From the NCBI RefSeq assembly GCF_019492185.1, contig NZ_JAICCF010000001.1:1302001-1366000 (forward strand): a stretch of DNA of 64,000 nucleotides, written 5' to 3'. Source of the DNA: Chitinophaga rhizophila. Lineage in GTDB: Bacteria > Bacteroidota > Bacteroidia > Chitinophagales > Chitinophagaceae. The notes below the pieces were generated by a model, which saw only the letters and a list, made by a program, of their open reading frames with translations, was not told the origin of the DNA and did no database searches. Shown here one piece after another: positions 55,001 to 62,966 of the stretch (its first letter is position 1; each line of letters starts with the position of its first letter). The position numbers and the translations under genes were made by a program.

Positions 55001-55096
55001 AACTGTCAGATCGCTGAGCTGAAACAGGAAGCAAAAGATAAACTGGCGAAAGTAGAAGCAGACGAAAAAGCTGCCTCTAAAATTAAATCCAAGTAA
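52028..55096 (+). CDS. Large exported TPR protein
   Basis: The 1022-residue protein starts with a signal peptide (WYLFLASLCILAAPPVKAQ) and is made of tandem tetratricopeptide repeats, seen as helix pairs with alternating Tyr, Ala and Gly positions (YAVAMQLFRQTIDN, YQKALPYLQEF, YEKARTYYLQLQ, YDEAIKEYKIAAG). The C-terminus is a Lys-rich helix (KDKLAKVEADEKAASKIKSK). TPR arrays bind protein partners. It is 22 bases ahead of a beta-barrel gene and leads an operon ending in a SPOR-domain protein. A role in envelope assembly or division is likely but unproven. Confidence 0.92.
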   Translation: MQFIRKFLVSGHWYLFLASLCILAAPPVKAQQTRVYTEPDKVFKDAQQLFQQEKYAVAMQLFRQTIDNIGYFQETSRSLVRTDAQYYYTVCALKLGQANAEKLALEFLATYNNNAREQLVSYQLAKYYFHQNKLKEAIPLYEKANIENLSNSEIAEAKFELAYCYFNVKDFQKAQPLFGSIREVQGKYYMPANYYYGFIAYYNRQYNDALTSFQRVVNDPKYSNIVPYYIAEIYYFQNKKDQLISYAEPLVKKGGLYYEAELKQLLGQAYFERKEYQKALPYLQEFQDNSDEVRKEDIYQLSYSYYQTGNFSKAINGFKQLSSEKDSLGQNSMYLLGDCYLRTNQKANARNAFAFCARNSANPQQQEVSRFNYGKLSYELGYQDAAITELTSFVNSYPRSAYNKEAREILVNLFTNTNNFNDALTIIEAMPEKTPAVLKAYQKVAFGRATEQINDQQLAEADRLLDIAIKNPYDKNLVQLSHFWKAEIAMRQNRTDNAISHLNVYLTGVAPSSGEANAQTASYNMGYSLLKKEDYTRALQHFEAAQRTTGPNAARITTDAALRSADCYYMLKDYSKALALYDRIIANNQPGSDYATYQKSIILGIQGKTNEKVALLKTLGNKFPTSGFGNDADLEIANTYLAEEKYNEAIPYLENVLQKQPNGPNVPRALLKLGLCYFNKDNDEKAISYYRQVIQKYPNSPEANEALVAVKDIYVGQGKTDAYIALLKASGQHVSASAEDSLSYAAAESKFSSGDCSGAIVGFNSYLQRFPTGAFVLPANFYKSECAYNAKDYTAALPGYEFVLTKNNSLYAERSALQAANINFYQVKDYEKARTYYLQLQDLSTTKENTFAATRGLLRSNYLLKHWDEVNSYAEILLSSSNISTDDQIIGHAYLGRAEQEGGNYDEAIKEYKIAAGLTKSEIGAEARYNIAYCLLQKSDLTGAEKAGFEVIKNTPGYEYWVAKAYILLGDVYHRQKDYFNSKATFQSIAENCQIAELKQEAKDKLAKVEADEKAASKIKSK

Positions 55097-55118
55097 ATTA
55101 ATTCTGAATTACGTTAGC

Positions 55119-56768
55119 ATGAACGCTTATATCAAATATATTCACCGGTTTCTGGCAGTTGCAGGATGCAGTGCAGGCATGTTGTCACAACAACAGGCAT
55201 TCGCACAGAAAGAGAATCTGAAGGAAGAAACTATTGACATCATTTCCAATTACCGGCCCAAGTTGCGCGATGCAGCCAAACTTAACCTGACTGCCTCCAT
55301 GCCGGCTTTCGATACAACCCGTCCGGTACTTCAATACCAGGTGCCGGGGCTGAACCTGTACTTCATGTATCAGCCTATTCCACTGAAGCCGCTGGCACTG
55401 GGTAAAGACTCACTGAACCGCTTACAAAATAACTTCATCAAAGCAGGTTACGGTAACCTCAGTACTCCCCTGCTTCAGGCAGGTTTCGGCAGCGGACGGC
55501 AAGAAAAGTACAACGTAGGACTGTACCTTAACTATACTTCCTCTAAAGGAGATATTAAAAACCAGGATTACAGTGCGCTGAATATACTGGGTTCAGGCTC
55601 CTATTTCACTCCGCTGTGGGAACTGAGCGGTAGTATCGGGTATGACCGTAACCAGGTGCACTATTATGGTTATGACCATGCGCAACTGGAATTTGACAAG
55701 AGTGATATCAGACAAGCCTATAGCCAGTTTTCAGCACAGGTAGGCGCAAAAAACAGAACGCTCAATGACTGGGCTTTCAAATTTGAACCTACTGCAAGAT
55801 TTATCTTCTTCAGCGATTCTTACAAACGCAAGGAACCTACCGCTATATTTAAAATTCCGGTGTCCAAGCAGCTGTTTGAAGACATCCACCTGAAGGCGGA
55901 AGGTATCTTTGACCTCTCCTCCTTTAAGGAAGATGATAACAAGCAGATCAACAACAACGTCGTAGCAGTACATCCGGCGCTGGAAATTGTGAAACCACGC
56001 TTTATGCTGCATGCCGGTGTAAATCCTACCTGGACCAATGGTAAGTTTTACCTGCTGCCGGATATCGTGAACGAGTCGCACATCATTTACAAGAAAGTTA
56101 TTCTGAGCAGTGGATGGATCTCTTATATCAACAAGAACAGCTACCGTAACCTGGCTAACCAGAATCCGTTTATCGGCAGTTACGGAGAGGGCATCCTGAA
56201 TACAAGAGTGGAAGAAAAGTATACTGGTATCAAAGGTTCCATTGGCAGCCATTTTAACTATAACACCAAATTCTCTGCAATGACATGGCGCAACATGCCG
56301 CTGTTTGTCAATGATAGTATAGACGGTAAGACTTTCTATACTAAAAATGAAGAAGAGCTGAGAGCATTCAACCTGCATGCAGAAGTGGGATATATTCAGG
56401 AAGAAAAGTTCCAGTTAAGACTCACCTTTGACTGGTTCAATTACAATAAGCAGAAAAGCGAGATCAAGCCATGGGGCCTGATTCCTTTCCAGGCAGACGC
56501 TTATGCACAGTATACGATTGCCAAAAAACTGCACCTGAACGCTAATCTGTACTACCTGGGTGGTACTTATTACCAGGTATTTGCCACACAGGACTTTGAT
56601 AAAACCAAAGGCCGCTGGGACCTGAGTGCGGGTGCAAACTACGATATCAGTAAAAATTTCAACCTTTGGGTAAATGCTAATAACCTGTTCAATTCAAGAT
56701 ATCAGCGCTGGTATGGATATCCTACATATGGGCTGAACATTTTGGGTGGAGTAATGGTTAAATTTTAA
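55119..56768 (+). CDS. Plugless outer-membrane beta-barrel protein (TonB-receptor-like)
   Basis: The 549 residues have a signal peptide (to about AFAQ at residue 29), a short Pro-rich region, then alternating amphipathic strands typical of an outer-membrane barrel (NVGLYLNYTSSKGDI, LELSGSIGYDRNQVHYYG, LNLWVNANNLFNSRYQRWYG near the end) and the last-strand residues LNILGGVMVKF with a terminal Phe. It resembles the barrel of TonB-dependent receptors but has no plug or TonB box. It is in one operon with the TPR and HU/SPOR genes. Its cargo is unknown. Confidence 0.82.
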   Translation: MNAYIKYIHRFLAVAGCSAGMLSQQQAFAQKENLKEETIDIISNYRPKLRDAAKLNLTASMPAFDTTRPVLQYQVPGLNLYFMYQPIPLKPLALGKDSLNRLQNNFIKAGYGNLSTPLLQAGFGSGRQEKYNVGLYLNYTSSKGDIKNQDYSALNILGSGSYFTPLWELSGSIGYDRNQVHYYGYDHAQLEFDKSDIRQAYSQFSAQVGAKNRTLNDWAFKFEPTARFIFFSDSYKRKEPTAIFKIPVSKQLFEDIHLKAEGIFDLSSFKEDDNKQINNNVVAVHPALEIVKPRFMLHAGVNPTWTNGKFYLLPDIVNESHIIYKKVILSSGWISYINKNSYRNLANQNPFIGSYGEGILNTRVEEKYTGIKGSIGSHFNYNTKFSAMTWRNMPLFVNDSIDGKTFYTKNEEELRAFNLHAEVGYIQEEKFQLRLTFDWFNYNKQKSEIKPWGLIPFQADAYAQYTIAKKLHLNANLYYLGGTYYQVFATQDFDKTKGRWDLSAGANYDISKNFNLWVNANNLFNSRYQRWYGYPTYGLNILGGVMVKF

Positions 56769-56819
56769 TATCGTAAAATTGCAGTAAGGAGTGGTAAATG
56801 CTAATTTCCGTTCCTCTCA

Positions 56820-57923
56820 TTGATCACAGCCGAACTTTTAAACTTGGTACTACAGCAATACATACAGGAAATTTTGTTCAGACAGCATATCTGCTGTCTG
56901 CCCCAACTAGGCGTATTCAAGCTAACGCACACCCCAGCTCGTTATGATGTTACCAGCAAAACAATCTTACCTCCGGGGGAGATCATCACTTTTGAGGAGA
57001 CCTTAACGAATGATGGCGGTCTGCTGGAGTGGATATCGCAGAAGGAACATCTTGTTCCTGCCATTGCACAGCTGAAGATGGAAAAATACCTGGAAGATCT
57101 CAAGAGAGCCCTTAAAAACGGCGAAAAGATTGAGATTGCAGGCGTCGGCACGCTGCATGCAAATGCAGTAGGCAGGGTTAGTTTTGACCAGGAACCTCCG
57201 GCGCTGACCAGGGACGTGCTGCATGTAAGTCCTGTAATCAGGCAGGACGTGAGCCATAAGGTGACGGTAGGAAACAGGGAAATGGTGAATAACCAGGTGG
57301 TAGACCATCTTACGGCTTCGCCTTCCTCAAAGTCCTCCTCCTCTTCACCAGCGGCGACACCAGCGCCCACCCCTGCGGCAGCGGAGCCTAAAGTTTCGAC
57401 GCCATCAACGCCAGTTACTACCGGCAATGACTACGAATATGAAGGGTATGCTGAGGAAATACCGTCTAAACTGCGCTGGCTGTGGATAGCAATACCTGTT
57501 GCCTCGGTATTGGCTGCTGCCGGTGTCTGGTATTCTGTTAACAAAAACCGTCCGGAAATTACAAGAGCTGAAAGTGCTGTCAATCCTGCACCTGTAGAGG
57601 CGGTACCTGCAGTTGAGAACCAGGCAGCCGCTGACAGTGCCAATGAAGAAGCAGCGGCGGCAGCGGCGGCTACTGAATCCCAGATATTAGAGTACGATGT
57701 GGTTTTCAGCGTTTACAAAACCCGGAAAGCGGCCGAGAGCATGTTTAAAAAACAAAAAGGCTGGGGAAGACCAGTAGTATTAATTAATGGTCCTGATTCC
57801 AGCACATTCTATCTGGGTGAACACTTCCGTACGGCTCCAGCTGATACGACAGCCATGAAGGATTCTATCGGTAACAAGTATGGAGCTAAAGGCAAGACTT
57901 TCATCGATCTGCGCAAACCATAA
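56820..57923 (+). CDS. HU-CCDC81-like and SPOR-domain membrane protein
   Basis: The 367 residues begin with a cytoplasmic HU-like domain (LLNLVLQQYIQEILF, LPQLGVFKLTHTPARYDV, then KNGEKIEIAGVGTLHANAVG near 100) of the HU-CCDC81 Bacteroidota type. A Ser/Pro/Ala linker at about 160-205, a transmembrane helix at about 217-240 (LRWLWIAIPVASVLAAAG) and an Ala/Glu-rich segment lead to a SPOR domain at about 292-367 (YDVVFSVYKTRKAAESMF). SPOR domains bind denuded peptidoglycan at division sites. The gene follows the barrel gene by 51 bases and ends in a terminator. Confidence 0.9.
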   Translation: MITAELLNLVLQQYIQEILFRQHICCLPQLGVFKLTHTPARYDVTSKTILPPGEIITFEETLTNDGGLLEWISQKEHLVPAIAQLKMEKYLEDLKRALKNGEKIEIAGVGTLHANAVGRVSFDQEPPALTRDVLHVSPVIRQDVSHKVTVGNREMVNNQVVDHLTASPSSKSSSSSPAATPAPTPAAAEPKVSTPSTPVTTGNDYEYEGYAEEIPSKLRWLWIAIPVASVLAAAGVWYSVNKNRPEITRAESAVNPAPVEAVPAVENQAAADSANEEAAAAAAATESQILEYDVVFSVYKTRKAAESMFKKQKGWGRPVVLINGPDSSTFYLGEHFRTAPADTTAMKDSIGNKYGAKGKTFIDLRKP

Positions 57924-57946
57924 ATATATTACCACTTTTATAAAAG

Positions 57947-57975
57947 GCCGGCAGCATAAACTGCCGGCTTTTTTT
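57947..57975 (+). terminator. Terminator of the TPR/barrel/SPOR operon
   Basis: GCCGGCAG (57947-57954) and CTGCCGGC (57961-57968) form a perfect 8-bp GC-rich stem with a 6-base loop, followed by a T7 run. It lies about 24 bases after the last stop. Confidence 0.9.
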
Positions 57976-58088
57976 ATTCATTAAAAGGCTACAATATGTC
58001 AAAGAACTGTATCAGCACCAGCTGCTGACCTGCAGATCAGCATTGTGCAATACAATATTAGCGCATTTGTCAGCTCATTTCCGGCCCA

Positions 58089-58125
58089 TGTCCATAGGAC
58101 GCCAAATCGTGTCCACAGGACGCCA
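58089..58125. repeat. Direct repeat pair spaced 21 bp
   Basis: TGTCCATAGGACGCCA at 58089-58104 recurs as TGTCCACAGGACGCCA at 58110-58125, 15 of 16 bases identical, with a repeat period of 21 bases, close to two helical turns. The arrangement suits paired protein sites on one DNA face. No operon starts here on either strand, which makes an ordinary operator role unclear. Confidence 0.5.
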
Positions 58126-58208
58126 CCAAATATCACAATTTATTGAATTTCATTAACTTACATAGAATACAGGCAACGGTTAGCTGAAGGATTTTTATCT
58201 TATACCTT

Positions 58209-58262
58209 CATGATCCTACGTTATTCTTACGTTCTGGAACGTAGAAATAACGTAGGATCATG
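58209..58262. repeat. 54-base near-perfect palindrome
   Basis: The arms of 26 bases (58209-58234 and 58237-58262) pair with only two mismatches around a 2-base loop. The outer 17 pairs (CATGATCCTACGTTATT) are perfect and the inner seven (TACGTTC) are also perfect. The base composition is mixed, and no T-run follows in either direction. It could be a cruciform element, a structured RNA, or a mobile-type palindrome of the REP kind. Confidence 0.7.
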
Positions 58263-58446
58263 GAGATACAATAAGCGTCCTACCGGCTATAGGGTAGCCG
58301 GAAAAGGGAAGAAGGCATCAGAAGGATAGTTTATATGTTGATTGTTAGTCTTTTAGGCACACACCAATGCTGAGTACAGGATAAGGCTGTGCTCTTTTGT
58401 GTGGCAACATTCACTTTAGAATTGGAAAACGGGAGTTACAAATACA

Positions 58447-59340
58447 CTAGATCTCTTTTGCTACGATCTCCAGTCCTTCTTCAAAACTGTGTGGGGCATA
58501 ACCCAACTCGTTTACGGCCTTGTCTATAACAAAACCTGTTTTAGCGGGGCGTTTGGCAGGTTGTGTGAAGCTTTTGGCATCTACTTTTTCGAGCAACTGT
58601 GTGTTCAGTTTAAAATAATCGGCAGTCTGTACTGCCATCTGATAAGGGGTCAGCGTTTCGTTACCTGAGATGTGGAATATGCCGGTTGCATTTTTGTCGG
58701 CTACCAGTTTGCAACCTGCTGCGAGGTCCTGAACAAGGGTTGGGGTACGCCATTGGTCGTCTACGACTTTCAGCTTTTTGCCCTGTTCCAGGTTGTTTTT
58801 AACCCAGGTAATGATGTTACTGCGTTTGGAGTCGGCGGCGATACCATATACCAGTACTGTACGTACAATAGCCCATGGCAGGCTGCTGCCTCGCACCATG
58901 TTCTCTGCTGCCACCTTGCTGGAACCATAATAGCTGATAGGGTTAACTGCCGCATCTTCTGCATAGGGGCCTTGTAAACCGTCAAAAACAAAATCAGTGG
59001 ACAGAAAAATGATGAAGGCATTATGCTTTTCAGCAGCCTTCAGCAGATAACGTGTAGCAGCGACATTGGTGTCCCAGCAGAGATCTTTGTTACGTTCGCA
59101 GTCATCGACCTGGGTCATGGCAGCAGCATGAATGATGATATCCGGCTGATGTTTGTCCAGGAGATGTTTAACACTGGTGGCATCCCGCAGGTTGGTCGCT
59201 TCGTAGGTATATCCCGCCTGTCGGGGCAGACGGTTTGGCCCTCTTCCGCTGGCTATTACCTGATACCGGCTATCTTCCAAAAAAACGGGAATAAGGTGCT
59301 GGCCCAATAATCCGTTGCTTCCTGTGATTAATACCTTCAT
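58447..59340 (-). CDS. RmlD-like dTDP-4-dehydrorhamnose reductase family protein
   Basis: The 297 residues form an extended short-chain dehydrogenase: ITGSNGLLGQHLIPVF at the N-terminus, HAAAMTQVDDCERN near 72, STDFVFDGLQGPY near 115 and the Y-x3-K pair in ISYYGSSKVAAENM near 139, with WRTPTLVQDLAAG near 205. These are the RmlD-family marks. The reaction could be on dTDP-sugar, but no rmlA, B or C gene is nearby, so another sugar or cofactor substrate is possible. The upstream 171 bp carries the terminator of the prolyl oligopeptidase gene. Confidence 0.85.
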   Translation of the reverse strand: MKVLITGSNGLLGQHLIPVFLEDSRYQVIASGRGPNRLPRQAGYTYEATNLRDATSVKHLLDKHQPDIIIHAAAMTQVDDCERNKDLCWDTNVAATRYLLKAAEKHNAFIIFLSTDFVFDGLQGPYAEDAAVNPISYYGSSKVAAENMVRGSSLPWAIVRTVLVYGIAADSKRSNIITWVKNNLEQGKKLKVVDDQWRTPTLVQDLAAGCKLVADKNATGIFHISGNETLTPYQMAVQTADYFKLNTQLLEKVDAKSFTQPAKRPAKTGFVIDKAVNELGYAPHSFEEGLEIVAKEI

Positions 59341-59460
59341 GATCTATGCCTTTTACTAAAATTACGAATTGTTTCATATACTAATTGTCATTTCCGGTGT
59401 AATAAGAGGATTAAATTGGTTATCCGTGTCTGGTCGCCTGTACGGACACACGTACTATGC

Positions 59461-59488
59461 AAAAGGGCCGGCCAATGGCCAGCCCTTT
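59461..59488 (-). terminator. Terminator of the prolyl oligopeptidase gene
   Basis: AAAGGGC (59462-59468) with GCCCTTT (59482-59488) and an inner GGCC/GGCC step (59470-59473 with 59477-59480) form a stem with one mismatch. On the minus strand it ends in a short T-run (TTTT). It lies 24 bases past the gene's stop. Confidence 0.75.
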
Positions 59489-59511
59489 CCCTTTAGTTTA
59501 CAGTCTTATAT

Positions 59512-61647
59512 CTATTTAAAGCTCATTCCCAGGTTATACATGGTAAAAGACCATACGTCGGCAGCTTCTTCTATCAGCTTGGACGTAGGTTTACCTGCAC
59601 CGTGGCCGGCCTGGGTTTCAATACGTATAAGCGTAGGGTTAGTGCCCGCATTAGCTGCCTGCAGGGTAGCTGCAAATTTGAAGGAGTGTGCTGGTACTAC
59701 GCGGTCATCGTGATCGGCAGTAGTAACCAGGGTAGCCGGATACTGCGTACCCGCTTTCAGGTTATGCAGGGGAGAATACTTTACCAGGTAGTTGAACTGC
59801 TCAGGTTTAACACTGGAGCCATATTCTGTTACCCACGCCCATCCGATGGTGAAATTCTGGAACCGCAGCATGTCCATTACACCCACGGCCGGCAGTGCCA
59901 CTTTAAACAGATCGGGACGCTGTGTCATACAGGCACCTACCAGCAGACCGCCATTGGATCCACCACGGATAGCCAGTTTGGAAGGACTGGTATATTTATC
60001 TTTCACCAGGAACTCGGCAGCGCCGATGAAATCGTCAAATACGTTCTGCTTCCTGTCCATCATACCTGCTTTGTGCCAGGCCTCGCCGTATTCGCTACCA
60101 CCTCTGAGACATACAACTGCATAAATGCCTCCCTGCTCCATAAAAAACAGATTGGATACGCTGAAAGCTGGCGTCATAGGGATATTGAATCCTCCATAAC
60201 CATACAGCAATACCGGGTTAGTACCATCCTTCTTAATACCTTTTTTGTAAGACAGGAAGATCGGCACACGGGTACCATCTTTACTGTTGAAGAATACCTG
60301 TTTGGTTTCATAGTCCTCCTGACGGAACTTTACTTCTGTTCTTGCAAACAGGGTAGATTTTCCGCTGGCAATGTCATATTTGTAGATGGTAGCAGGACTT
60401 ACGAATGATGTGTAGGTGTAGAAAAACTCCTTATCCGTGTCCTCTCCACCGAAACCACCGGCAGTACCAATACCAGGCAGATCTATCTGACGGTCCAGTT
60501 TGCCATCATAGGTATATTGCGCCACACGTGAAGCGGCGTCTTTCAGGTAGCTGGCAAAGAGGCGCTTGCCGGCAGTACCAACGCTTTGCAGCACTTCTTT
60601 CTGCTCAGGGATGATCACTTTTCGGCTGGATGGGTTTTTCGGATCTACCAGTTCTACTTTATAGTTTGGTGCGCCTTCATTGGTTTTGAGCAGCAGTTTG
60701 TCTCCGTTGTTATCAATTACATCCGGTTCGTACTCAAATCCTTTTACGAGCAGATTAAATGCTTTCTGGGAAGGATCTTCCAGGTCCCAGTAGAATAGTT
60801 GTCTGCCGGAAGTACCTTCTGTCTGATGTAATATCAGGAAACGTTCATCTTCTGTTACCTGTACCCCGGCATTGCGGAGCGGATGGTCTTTGTCTTCAAA
60901 TATCAGTACGTCCTGGTCCTGGGTAGTACCGAGCTTATGGTAATACACCTTGTGAAATTCATTCTTTTTGGACAGTCTGCCTTCTTCAGTTGGCTTATCA
61001 TAGCGGCTGTAATAGAAGCCATCTTTACGCCAGGAGATACCGCTGAACTTGATCCAGTCAATCGAATCTTTGAGCAGCGCTTTGGTGGCCACATCCATCA
61101 CAAACGCCTGTTGCCAATCAGAACCTGCTTTAGCGATCTGATAGGTAAGATATTTAGCATCTTTTGAGAAAGAGATGTTACCCAGCGCTACAGTACCAGC
61201 AGCTGAGAATTTGTTCGGATCTATGAATACTTCAGGCGTACCGTTCAGAGTGCGCTGGCGGTAAAGCACAGCCTGATTCTGCAGACCATCATTTTTAAAG
61301 AAGTAATAGTATTCACCTTTTTTAAAGGGAGCGCCTATCTTGGGATAGTTCCAGAGCTCTTCAAGGCGTTTCCTGACAGCGCCATGGAAAGGAATCTTGT
61401 CAAGATATGCAGATGTGACAGCGTTCTGAGCTTTAACCCATTCTTTGGTTTCAGGGCTGTTATCATCTTCAAGCCAGCGGTACGGATCGGCAACGGATGT
61501 GCCGTGGTAATTGTCTGTAACGTCTGTTTTTTTAGTTGCCGGATAATTAATTCCTGACTGTTGCGCCATTGCGGGTCCTGTTATCATGAGTAAATACAAT
61601 AAGGTAAAGATAGGGCGGGATGATTGACTTGTTTTCATTTGCATCAT
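59512..61647 (-). CDS. Prolyl oligopeptidase (S9A) with signal peptide
   Basis: The 711 residues have an N-terminal signal peptide (FTLLYLLMITGPAMAQ) and the prolyl oligopeptidase layout: a propeller domain after the start DPYRWLEDDNSPETKEWV, then the catalytic domain with Ser near 563 in AIRGGSNGGLLVGACM, Asp near 645 in TADHDDRVVPAHSF and His near 681 in QAGHGAGKP. Spacing of the three residues matches the family. It cleaves after proline in short peptides, probably in the periplasm. Several in-frame ATGs near the start (positions 1, 2 and 4) do not change the call. Confidence 0.94.
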   Translation of the reverse strand: MMQMKTSQSSRPIFTLLYLLMITGPAMAQQSGINYPATKKTDVTDNYHGTSVADPYRWLEDDNSPETKEWVKAQNAVTSAYLDKIPFHGAVRKRLEELWNYPKIGAPFKKGEYYYFFKNDGLQNQAVLYRQRTLNGTPEVFIDPNKFSAAGTVALGNISFSKDAKYLTYQIAKAGSDWQQAFVMDVATKALLKDSIDWIKFSGISWRKDGFYYSRYDKPTEEGRLSKKNEFHKVYYHKLGTTQDQDVLIFEDKDHPLRNAGVQVTEDERFLILHQTEGTSGRQLFYWDLEDPSQKAFNLLVKGFEYEPDVIDNNGDKLLLKTNEGAPNYKVELVDPKNPSSRKVIIPEQKEVLQSVGTAGKRLFASYLKDAASRVAQYTYDGKLDRQIDLPGIGTAGGFGGEDTDKEFFYTYTSFVSPATIYKYDIASGKSTLFARTEVKFRQEDYETKQVFFNSKDGTRVPIFLSYKKGIKKDGTNPVLLYGYGGFNIPMTPAFSVSNLFFMEQGGIYAVVCLRGGSEYGEAWHKAGMMDRKQNVFDDFIGAAEFLVKDKYTSPSKLAIRGGSNGGLLVGACMTQRPDLFKVALPAVGVMDMLRFQNFTIGWAWVTEYGSSVKPEQFNYLVKYSPLHNLKAGTQYPATLVTTADHDDRVVPAHSFKFAATLQAANAGTNPTLIRIETQAGHGAGKPTSKLIEEAADVWSFTMYNLGMSFK

Positions 61648-61974
61648 TTACTGGGTTTGTATTTAAATTATATCTATGTAAATTTTTTGAAAATTTTGTG
61701 TCGTTAGTTAATTAAAAATGAAAATTTCGTGTAATTCATCAGAATACTATTAGAAAGAATACGCAAAATGTTATTTTTGTGCGCCACTTAGATATTTCCC
61801 TGGCAATTTATGCATAAGCAGCGTGATTTTCAGGGAAAAAACGTAAAAAGAGGAAGAATGGAAACGGAGAGTGCAATATCACACGTTTGGGGTATATAAG
61901 GGTATAGGAAGCTAAAAAATCTCAGGGTTCCCGGAATCCAACATAAAAACGTAGAGAGGGAAATAAACATAACT
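61648..61974. other. Divergent promoter region and long leader of pfkA
   Basis: This 327-bp region is AT-rich. A rightward TAnnTTTG box (TATTTTTG at 61772-61779) would give a leader of about 190 bases. Within it, TTTCCCTG (61795-61802) can pair with CAGGGAAA (61831-61838). No gene-sized frame is present. Confidence 0.5.
61772..61779 (+). promoter_or_regulatory. Candidate -7 box of pfkA
   Basis: TATTTTTG followed by T matches TAnnTTTG. A TTG at the usual distance is missing, so this is a moderate match only. Confidence 0.35.
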
Positions 61975-62955
61975 ATGAAAAAAGTTTCTAACATCGCAGT
62001 CCTTACATCTGGCGGAGATGCGCCGGGCATGAATGCGGCTGTTCGCGCAGTCGTAAGAACCGGAATTTACCACCAGTTAAATGTGTATGGTGTTATGTAT
62101 GGCTATAGGGGAATGCTGAAGAACGAGATATTTCCTTTGGAGTCCAAATCTGTGGCAAACATTATTCAGCGTGGAGGTACTATCTTAAAGACTGCCCGTT
62201 GTAAAGAATTTTACGAAGCTGAGGGCCGTGCAAAAGCCTACGAGAATCTCAAAAAACACAACATTGACGGTATTGTAGTAATCGGTGGAGACGGTTCATT
62301 CAATGGCGCTTACAAAATGAGCCAGGAGTTTGACATTCCGTGCATAGGTTTACCTGGCACCATTGATAAAGATATTGCAGGTTCAGATTTTACTATTGGT
62401 TTTGATACAGCAGTGAACACAGCGGTAGATGCGATTGACAAAATACGCGATACAGCTGATGCGCACGACCGTTTATTTGTTATTGAAGTAATGGGACGTG
62501 ATGCTGGTTATATAGCTTTGCACAGTGGTATTTCTACGGGTGCAGAGCACATCATGACTCCGGAGCATCTGATTGATGTGAAAGATATTATCGAAGATCT
62601 TCAGACTAACGAACGCCGCAAAAAACTGGTGAACATCATCGTGGTTGCGGAAGGTTCAATAGCGGGCGGTGCAGAAGAGGTAGCCCGTATGGTAAAAACC
62701 AGCTGTCCTCAGCTGGATACACGCGTAACCATCCTGGGGCACATCCAGCGTGGTGGTTCCCCTACCTGTCAGGACCGTATCCTGGCCAGCCGTATGGGTT
62801 ACGCAGCAGTAGACGCACTGTTAAACGGTACTTCTAATGTAATGGTAGGAATTGTAAACAACAAAATCCAATATACTCCTCTGGAACAGGCTATCAAGGC
62901 CAAAGAGCATCTCGATCCGGAGTGGTTAAAGATGGTTAAAATACTTGCGAGTTAA
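61975..62955 (+). CDS. pfkA: 6-phosphofructokinase
   Basis: The 326 residues match ATP-dependent phosphofructokinase: [18 protein letters not shown] near 9, [13 protein letters not shown] near 102, the catalytic [20 protein letters not shown] near 124, [14 protein letters not shown] near 168 and [20 protein letters not shown] near 250. It phosphorylates fructose-6-phosphate at the committed step of glycolysis. The pyruvate kinase gene starts 11 bases downstream, so the two key glycolytic kinases are one operon. Confidence 0.97.
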   Translation: MKKVSNIAVLTSGGDAPGMNAAVRAVVRTGIYHQLNVYGVMYGYRGMLKNEIFPLESKSVANIIQRGGTILKTARCKEFYEAEGRAKAYENLKKHNIDGIVVIGGDGSFNGAYKMSQEFDIPCIGLPGTIDKDIAGSDFTIGFDTAVNTAVDAIDKIRDTADAHDRLFVIEVMGRDAGYIALHSGISTGAEHIMTPEHLIDVKDIIEDLQTNERRKKLVNIIVVAEGSIAGGAEEVARMVKTSCPQLDTRVTILGHIQRGGSPTCQDRILASRMGYAAVDALLNGTSNVMVGIVNNKIQYTPLEQAIKAKEHLDPEWLKMVKILAS

Positions 62956-62966
62956 AAAATAGAGCT

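Larger units (their letters stand above)
57924..58446. other. Intergenic region, 523 bp, with terminator, direct repeat and palindrome
   Basis: No gene-sized frame was found. The region holds a terminator (57947-57975), a direct repeat pair near 58089-58125 and a long palindrome at 58209-58262. It lies between the end of the rightward TPR/barrel/SPOR operon and the end of the leftward RmlD gene. Confidence 0.6.

Noticed and set aside
59602..60408. 268-residue plus-strand frame opposite the prolyl oligopeptidase gene
   Set aside because: It overlaps the catalytic domain coding strand and shows no recognisable motif.
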